Part shown: one piece after another, positions 45,505 through 50,356 of the stretch
Layout of the letters: every line of letters starts with the position of its first letter
Numbering within the stretch: position 1 is the first letter of the stretch
DNA from: an uncultured Alphaproteobacteria bacterium
GTDB lineage: Bacteria; Pseudomonadota; Alphaproteobacteria; Geminicoccales; Geminicoccaceae
Direction: 5' to 3'
Length of the DNA stretch: 50,356 bases
Assembly (NCBI GenBank): GCA_937995535.1
Contig: CALKJU010000059.1
Location: 1 to 50,356, forward strand
Program-made: the position numbers and the translations under genes
The notes under the pieces: model-generated
Seen by the model: only the letters and a program-made list of their open reading frames with translations
What the model was told of the DNA's origin: nothing
Database searches by the model: none

Positions 45505-45522
45505 AATGTTACTCTATAACGT
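45505..45522. promoter_or_regulatory. Zur box
   Basis: AATGTTACTCTATAACGT matches the gram-negative Zur consensus, a near-palindrome of the type ATGTTAtaNtATAACAT. It lies 33 bp upstream of the DUF2796 start codon and 18 bp before the divergent acyltransferase ATG, in the expected place to repress the zinc operon when zinc is sufficient. Confidence 0.72.
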
Positions 45523-45539
45523 CAAGCCGCCCGCCATCC

Positions 45540-46550
45540 ATGCCTGCGACCGAGCCTGACCCGGCGCCCGGTGCCGCCGCCCGGCGCGCACCGCTCGCGG
45601 CGTGCCTCGCCCTCTACTGGCGGCTGTGCGCGGCGCTGTCGCCGGATGCCGCCTCGGCGCTCGGCGGCGCGCTCGGGCGCGTCGTCGGCCCGTGGCTCAA
45701 GGCCGGTCGGGTCACGGCGCTGAACCTGCGGCTGGCCTTCCCGGACTGGCCAGAGCGGCGGGTGCGGCGCACGGCGGCCCGCTCGATGGCCCAGCTCGGC
45801 CGGGTGATCGCCGAGTTCCCGCATCTCGGTCGGATCTGCGGCGACGGCGGACCGTCCCGGGTTGAGCTGGTCGGTGGTGCCGTCCTCGAGCGGCTGCGCC
45901 GCGCCGGCCGGCCTTCCTTCCTCGTTTCCGGCCATTTCGCCAACTGGGAGCTGCTGGCCGGGGCGGCGGTACGCGCCGGCCTGCCGCTCACCGTGCTGCA
46001 CGCGGTCCGTGCCGACGCGGCGGTCGAACGGCTGCTCGCCGCGCACCGCGCCGCGCTCGGCTGCCGCTTCCTGCCGGCGGACGCGCATGTCCATGCGGTC
46101 GTCGCCGAGCTCCGCGCCGGCCGCAGCCTCGGCATCCTGCTCGACCAGCGTCACGACGCGGGCGAGGGTGTGCCGCTGTTCGGGCGGCCGGCGCCGGCGC
46201 CGCTGGCCCCGGCGCTGCTCGCCCTCCGCCTCGGCCTGCCGTTCGTTCCGGCGCGGCTCGAGCGGCTGGGCGGCTGCCGCTTCCGCCTCACCGTCGAGGA
46301 ACCGATCGAGCCCGACCCGAGGCTGCGCGACCGGCGCGCGATCGCCCGCGACATGACGGCGCGCGTCTACGCGCGGTTCGAGGCCTGGATCGGCGAGCGG
46401 CCCGACCAGTGGCTGTGCATCAAGCGGCGCTGGCCCGACCTGTCGCGCGACAAGTGGCGCCGTCGACTGGCACAGAATCCGCGACTGCTCGGGCCGGGTG
46501 GCAGCAGGGACGCGCCGCCCGGTCTTGCCGACGCGGCGCCCCCGGACTAG
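45540..46550 (+). CDS. LpxL/HtrB-family lipid A acyltransferase
   Basis: This 336-residue inner-membrane acyltransferase has an N-terminal hydrophobic anchor region (LAACLALYWRLCAAL) and the catalytic HX4E motif His132/Glu137 in GHFANWELL. LDQRHDAGEGVPLFGRPA (substrate pocket) and WLCIKRRWPD near the C-terminus follow. It transfers a fatty acyl chain from acyl-ACP to a lipid A precursor. ATG 45540 lacks a strong ribosome-binding site. It shares its upstream region, including the Zur box, with the zinc operon. Which acyl chain or lipid it uses is not determined. Confidence 0.87.
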   Translation: MPATEPDPAPGAAARRAPLAACLALYWRLCAALSPDAASALGGALGRVVGPWLKAGRVTALNLRLAFPDWPERRVRRTAARSMAQLGRVIAEFPHLGRICGDGGPSRVELVGGAVLERLRRAGRPSFLVSGHFANWELLAGAAVRAGLPLTVLHAVRADAAVERLLAAHRAALGCRFLPADAHVHAVVAELRAGRSLGILLDQRHDAGEGVPLFGRPAPAPLAPALLALRLGLPFVPARLERLGGCRFRLTVEEPIEPDPRLRDRRAIARDMTARVYARFEAWIGERPDQWLCIKRRWPDLSRDKWRRRLAQNPRLLGPGGSRDAPPGLADAAPPD

Positions 46551-46661
46551 AGATCTGATCAAGTAGGTCCGTTGGGCCCCGGGACGGATGCCGCGTTGCC
46601 GATTCGCGGCCGGGCCGGTAGCGCGCGCCTGCTTCGGGGGACCGCCGCTGTCAGGTGCAGG

Positions 46662-47549
46662 GTGATCGCGACCCAGGAAACCAGCGCCCCGCAGCCGCGC
46701 GCGGCGGGCGCGAAGCGGGGCGACCGCCCGGTGGCGGCGCGCTTTCACCCGTGCCCGGTCGAGCCGGGCTGCCCGCACTGCGCCGGCCGGGGGGGATACG
46801 ACTGGTCGTTCGTCGACGCGGTCTACTGCATCTCGCTGGCCGACCGTCCCGACCGCGCCGCGCTGGCGGCGCAGGAGCTGCATCGCGTCGGCCTGTGCCG
46901 GCGGGTACTGTTCTACCGGCCCGACCGGCATCGCAGCGCGGTCATCGAGGGCATCTGGGAATCGCACCGCGCGGTCGCCGACCATGCGCTGCGGCAGGGC
47001 GCACGCACGGCGCTGATCCTCGAGGACGACGCCGCGTTCGGCCGCTGGGTGCGGCCCCGCACGGTCGCCGCGGTGGCCGCGGCGATGCGCACCCTGCCCG
47101 AGGACTGGATGCTCTATTTCCTCGGCCACTGGCCGCTGCGGGCACGCTTCGTGCGGCACAACGTGGTCCGCACCCGATCCGGCTGCGCGCACGCCTACAT
47201 CGCCAGCGAGCGGCTGCTCCGCTGGCTGCGCGAGACGCCGTTCCGCAAGGAGGCGCGCGACCGCAGTCGCCTCGTCGGCGGCGGCATCGACGCGAGCTAC
47301 GCCAACATGGAGCGGGCCTTCGCCCATTTCCCGATGCTCGCGGTTCAAGCCGTGCGCGGTAGCGATCACATCGCGTTCAAGAAGCGCAAGCGGCGGATCC
47401 GTAAGTTCAAGCACCTGGTGACGCGGACCAGTGCCGGCGAGGTGCTGATGTCGTACCTGATGCGGCCGAACGAGCTGCTCCAGGCGGGCATCGCCGTCGT
47501 CGCCGGGGCCGGCGCGCTGCTCGTCCGGCCGTTCCAGCGCCGCTCCTGA
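46662..47549 (+). CDS. Glycosyltransferase family 25 protein with Cys-rich leader
   Basis: This 295-residue protein has the GT25/LPS-type core: WSFVDAVYCISLADRPDRAA, VIEGIWESHRAVADHAL, ALILEDDAAFGRWV (the acidic metal-binding motif, about residues 118-131), LYFLGHWP and THAYIAS-type RSGCAHAYIASER. Before the core is FHPCPVEPGCPHCAGRG, a Cys cluster I do not know from the family. A C-terminal hydrophobic patch (IAVVAGAGALLV) may anchor it. GTG 46662 is chosen as the first plausible start; TTG 46572 is weaker. It ends 10 bp from the convergent fliS. The sugar donor and acceptor are unknown. Confidence 0.78.
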   Translation: MIATQETSAPQPRAAGAKRGDRPVAARFHPCPVEPGCPHCAGRGGYDWSFVDAVYCISLADRPDRAALAAQELHRVGLCRRVLFYRPDRHRSAVIEGIWESHRAVADHALRQGARTALILEDDAAFGRWVRPRTVAAVAAAMRTLPEDWMLYFLGHWPLRARFVRHNVVRTRSGCAHAYIASERLLRWLRETPFRKEARDRSRLVGGGIDASYANMERAFAHFPMLAVQAVRGSDHIAFKKRKRRIRKFKHLVTRTSAGEVLMSYLMRPNELLQAGIAVVAGAGALLVRPFQRRS

Positions 47550-47559
47550 ACCGCGCCGC

Positions 47560-48021
47560 TCAGGCGGCGACCGCGCCGCCGCGCGGCGCGGGCGGCTCGG
47601 CGGCGCCACGCTCGGCCAGTGCGGCCCAGCTCGCGCGGAGCGTCCGCAGCAGGCCCACGAGCTCGTCGCAGGCGCGCGGGTCGTTGCGCAGATTGATGTC
47701 CTGCAGGCGCAGCGTGACGTAGGTGTAGAGCCGGTCGAGCAGGGCGGCGATCTCGCCGCCGCGGGCATGGTCGAGGCATTGCTGCAGACCCTCGATGATC
47801 GCCGTGGCCCGCGCGACGTGCTGCCAGCGCCGCTCGATCGCCGCCTCGGCGATCGCCGCGCGGGCCTGCGCGATGTGCCGGATGGCGCCGTCGTAGAGCA
47901 GCACGACGCTGTACGCGTCGGCACCGCGGCCAGCCATCCGGCCGTAGGTCTGCGCGGCGTCGGCCAGGGTCGGTCGGTGCATCTCGGATCCCCGCTCGGG
48001 CCCGCGCGGCAGCGGGCTCAT
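47560..48021 (-). CDS. fliS: Flagellar export chaperone FliS
   Basis: This 153-residue helical chaperone keeps flagellin unassembled in the cytoplasm before export. The core AAQTYGRMAGRGADAYSVVLLYDGAIRHIAQAR, with ERRWQHVARATAIIEGLQQC, matches FliS. ATG 48021 overlaps the fliD stop (ATGA); ATG 47982 (MHRPTL) is an alternative that would skip the first 13 residues. It is the last gene of the flagellin-fliD-fliS set. Confidence 0.92.
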   Translation of the reverse strand: MSPLPRGPERGSEMHRPTLADAAQTYGRMAGRGADAYSVVLLYDGAIRHIAQARAAIAEAAIERRWQHVARATAIIEGLQQCLDHARGGEIAALLDRLYTYVTLRLQDINLRNDPRACDELVGLLRTLRASWAALAERGAAEPPAPRGGAVAA

Positions 48022-49748
48022 TGCTTGGCGAACATCGCGTCGGTCGCGGTGCGGACCTGCTGCAGCATCGCCTTGGCGAGCGCCAGGGCGCTCTCCATGG
48101 CGGCGAACTTTTCGATCAGCCGCTGCCGGTAGTCCTCGGCGCGGGCCTCGATCCGCTCGATGTCGGCGCGGTGCCGCTTGTTCGTCGCCTCGAGGCCCTG
48201 CGCCGCGCTGGCGAGCTCGCCGTCGACCTGGTCCAGGATCGAGTCGAGCGAGGTGTAGAGCCGTTCGGCGATGCCGCGGGTGGCCGTCACGTCGATGCTC
48301 GTGCTGCCGCGGCCGGTCCAGATCAGCTCGAGGCCGTCGAAGGCGGTGCCCGCCGGGCCACGCAGGCTGTTGCCGCTGACCGTCAACGCGACACCGCCGA
48401 TCGCCGCGCTCTCGGGCTGGCCGTCGGCGTCGGCGTCGACGATATCGACGGTGAACTGCGTGGCGCTCAGCCGTCCGGTCCGGCTGAACAGGGCGAGGTC
48501 GGGCGAGCTGGCGGTGAAGGTGAACTCGAGCACGCCGCGGACACCGCCGAGATCACCGAGCAGCTTGGCGTCGAGCCGCGCCTCGTCGACGACCAGGCGG
48601 TTGCTCGCGTCGATGGTGATGCCGAGCGCGCCGAGAGAGGCCGCGGCGTCCGGCGGAAGGCCGTCGACCCGGCCGGTCAGGATCCCGGCGACGGCGCCGG
48701 CGACGCTGCGCAGCGTGGTGTCCCCGAACAGCACCGAGCTCGCGTCGACCCGGCCGCTCTCGTCCACACGGCTGTTGCGCTCGACGAAGGCGCGCAGCTC
48801 GTTGAGCCGGTCGACGAGCGTGGCGATGCTCTCCTTGGCGCCACCGAGCGCCCGACCGACTTCGACCGTCACCGTCGTTCCCGGCTCGGCGCGGTACAGC
48901 TCGAAGGTCAGGCCCCTGATCGCGTCGTCGATGCGGTTGCCGCTGCGCTCGACCGTCAGCCCGTCGATCGTCAGCCGGGCCGGTTGGGCCGCCTGGATCG
49001 GGTTCTTGGGCGAGGCGCCACCGTCGGCGGAGAGGCCCAGCACCGCCAGCACGTCGTCGCCGCCGGCCGCGGCCATGGCGACGGCCTTGCCGGTCTCCTG
49101 CGCCGCGAGCACGAGGCGGTGCTCGGTGGCCGAGACGCTGATCACCGAGGCGGTGACCCCGGTCGTCGCGCTGAGCGCGTTGATCGCCGCGCGGACGTCG
49201 TTGAGACTCATCGTCCCGTCGACGGCGATGGTGGCACTGCCGCCGCCGGCGAGGCCGAGCGTGAAGCTGCCGGAGAACGGCGTGCCGCCGTTGCGCGCCG
49301 TGGCGAGGTCCCGGCCGCGATCGGTGACCGCGTCGCTCATCAGCTTCTGCGCGGTCGCGAGCTGGTGGACGACCAGCTCGTAGGTGCCCACGTCCGCGGT
49401 CGCGTCCGGGCGCACGGCGAGCAGGCTCGCCGGCGAGGTCGTCGTGCTGGAGCTGTAATAGGCCTCCTTGGCCTCGAACAGGTTGGCGCGGGCACCGAGG
49501 AAGCCCGGCGGGTTGCGCAGCCCCGCCGCAGCGTCGCGGATCGCGCCGAGGATGCCGCGCAGCTCGCTCAGCGCGGCGAGCTTCGCCTCGTTGCGCGTGA
49601 TCCGGTTCTCGAGCCGCAGCGCGGGGATGCGCTTGGCCTCGACCAGGGCGGCGACCAGGGTCTCGGTGTCGATGCCCGAGCTCGTCCCGCTCAGCCGCGG
49701 CGTCGTCCCCGCGGTGGACAGGCGGCCGAAGTCGATGACGCTGGCCAT
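48018..49748 (-). CDS. fliD: Flagellar filament cap protein FliD
   Basis: This 576-residue hook-associated protein caps the filament and places flagellin subunits. The N-terminal FliD_N motif is SGIDTETLVAALVEAKRIPA, followed by a coiled region. The D2/D3 part carries VGTYELVVHQLATAQKLMS, and the C-terminal FliD_C region has TSLDSILDQVDGELASAAQGLEATNKR and DYRQRLIEKFAAMESALA. ATG 49748 is used; the upstream frame to 50093 is a shadow of the FlaG-like gene. It lies 7 bp after that gene. Confidence 0.93.
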   Translation of the reverse strand: MASVIDFGRLSTAGTTPRLSGTSSGIDTETLVAALVEAKRIPALRLENRITRNEAKLAALSELRGILGAIRDAAAGLRNPPGFLGARANLFEAKEAYYSSSTTTSPASLLAVRPDATADVGTYELVVHQLATAQKLMSDAVTDRGRDLATARNGGTPFSGSFTLGLAGGGSATIAVDGTMSLNDVRAAINALSATTGVTASVISVSATEHRLVLAAQETGKAVAMAAAGGDDVLAVLGLSADGGASPKNPIQAAQPARLTIDGLTVERSGNRIDDAIRGLTFELYRAEPGTTVTVEVGRALGGAKESIATLVDRLNELRAFVERNSRVDESGRVDASSVLFGDTTLRSVAGAVAGILTGRVDGLPPDAAASLGALGITIDASNRLVVDEARLDAKLLGDLGGVRGVLEFTFTASSPDLALFSRTGRLSATQFTVDIVDADADGQPESAAIGGVALTVSGNSLRGPAGTAFDGLELIWTGRGSTSIDVTATRGIAERLYTSLDSILDQVDGELASAAQGLEATNKRHRADIERIEARAEDYRQRLIEKFAAMESALALAKAMLQQVRTATDAMFAKQ

Positions 49749-49755
49749 CGCCGGC

Positions 49756-50115
49756 CTAGGCCTCGATCGCCACGAGCGGCCCGTCCTCGGCACGGGCGCT
49801 GGCATAGAGGCGCAACAGCGCCTCCGCCGGCTGCTGCAGGAGGACCTCGCCACTGTGCGCGTCGGACACGCGGTAGACCATCCGGCCGCTGCTCTCGTCG
49901 TGATAGCTCGCGACCGAGACCGCGCGGTCCGCGAACATCTTGGCGATTGCCGCCTCGGCGGCACGGCGCAGCGCGCTGTCGGCGGCGACGACCCGGGCGG
50001 CGGAGCGCTCCGCGGGTGGAGTGGCCAGGAGCGCGGGGGGGGCGGGCGGCTCGGCCGGTCGGTCCGCACCGCGCTCGGTGCCCCGTGCCGCACCTAGGGT
50101 GAGGTTGGTGAGCAT
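49756..50115 (-). CDS. FlaG-like flagellar protein
   Basis: This 119-residue protein has an Ala/Pro-rich N-terminal half and a C-terminal FlaG pattern: ASYHDESSGRMVYRVSDAHSGEVLLQQPAEALLRL. FlaG proteins are found with flagellin and fliD and affect filament length in some bacteria. It lies between the flagellin gene and fliD, as expected. The N-terminal half is not conserved in my reading, so the family call rests on the C-terminal part and the location. Confidence 0.72.
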   Translation of the reverse strand: MLTNLTLGAARGTERGADRPAEPPAPPALLATPPAERSAARVVAADSALRRAAEAAIAKMFADRAVSVASYHDESSGRMVYRVSDAHSGEVLLQQPAEALLRLYASARAEDGPLVAIEA

Positions 50116-50194
50116 GGCTCGACCCGTCAGGAAGCGCGCCCGGACCCGACGGGTGGGACGCCGCTCGCGCGGCGTCCCCCGTCACGGACCAGTC

Positions 50195-50356
50195 TTAGCT
50201 CAGAAGCCTTAACAAATTCTGTGGCATCTGGTTGGCTTGGGCGAGCATGGCGACGCCGGCCTGGGTGAGGACCTGGGCGGAGGTGAAGCGGGTCATTTCC
50301 GCGGCCATGTCGACGTCGAGCAGGGTCGAGCGGGCGGCGTCGAGGTTCTCGATCGA
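50195..50356 (-). CDS. Flagellin, C-terminal end only
   Basis: Only the last 53 codons are in the window, entering at base 50356 and ending with TAA at 50195. They read [20 protein letters not shown], then [26 protein letters not shown] and LLRLLS, the conserved D0 helix that packs inside the filament. It lies 79 bp before the FlaG-like gene on the same strand. The N-terminal and variable parts are outside the window. Confidence 0.93.
   Translation of the reverse strand, partial: SIENLDAARSTLLDVDMAAEMTRFTSAQVLTQAGVAMLAQANQMPQNLLRLLS

Overview
This 50.4-kb, very GC-rich window reads as a chromosomal segment of an alphaproteobacterium, most likely Rhodospirillales-like. The signs are an aroK/xerD divergent pair, ATG/GTG/TTG starts with dense 4-bp stop/start overlaps, methylmalonyl-CoA mutase subunits, an ABC-F-free Mla-like locus and an alphaproteobacterial flagellin cluster. 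The family assignment is inference. Nothing looks like a prophage, insertion sequence, CRISPR array or recently acquired island, and I found no tRNA or rRNA gene.

Layout. 1-3.9 kb: a CNNM/CorC-type membrane protein (cut by the window edge), shikimate kinase, a tiny membrane protein coupled to XerD, and a small convergent membrane protein. 3.9-9.3 kb: both methylmalonyl-CoA mutase subunits and ferrochelatase. 9.3-14.7 kb: a GntR/FCD regulator divergent from a complete ribose-type sugar ABC importer (binding protein, permease, double ATPase, second permease). A palindromic operator lies over the importer's likely promoter, and a strong hairpin follows the binding-protein gene. 14.7-15.9 kb: a CBS-pair protein, a glycine-zipper lipoprotein and a Rap1a/Tai-domain secreted protein. 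16.0-21.9 kb: five tightly overlapping genes that I consider the most unusual part of the window. They encode a two-TM dCache-GAF-cyclase-like sensor, an MlaE-like permease, an ABC ATPase homologue that has lost every nucleotide-binding motif, an MCE/MlaD protein and a TPR lipoprotein. 21.9-28.7 kb: a TTC38-like TPR protein, HtpG, a class III aminotransferase with a small membrane protein, and a photolyase/cryptochrome coupled to a DUF2256 zinc-ribbon protein.

28.8-36.9 kb: a type II secretion operon with gspE, F, a short C-like protein, G, H, I, J, K, L and M, but no secretin (gspD) and no prepilin peptidase. 37.0-40.2 kb: GlmS and a HutF-type formimidoylglutamate deiminase. 40.5-42.4 kb: an orphan UgpC/MsmK-type ATPase and a GNAT acetyltransferase. 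42.3-45.5 kb: a Zrg-type zinc uptake operon (DUF2796, ATPase, FtsX-like permease, DUF3299) preceded by a convincing Zur box. 45.5-47.5 kb: an LpxL-family acyltransferase and a GT25 glycosyltransferase. 47.6-50.4 kb: fliS, fliD, a FlaG-like gene and the 3' end of a flagellin gene.

The best candidate for an undescribed system is the 16.0-21.9 kb operon: an MCE-type lipid transport module whose 'ATPase' and whose 'cyclase' both appear catalytically dead, yet whose reading frames are intact and translationally coupled. All functional statements come from reading the translated sequence; no searches were run.
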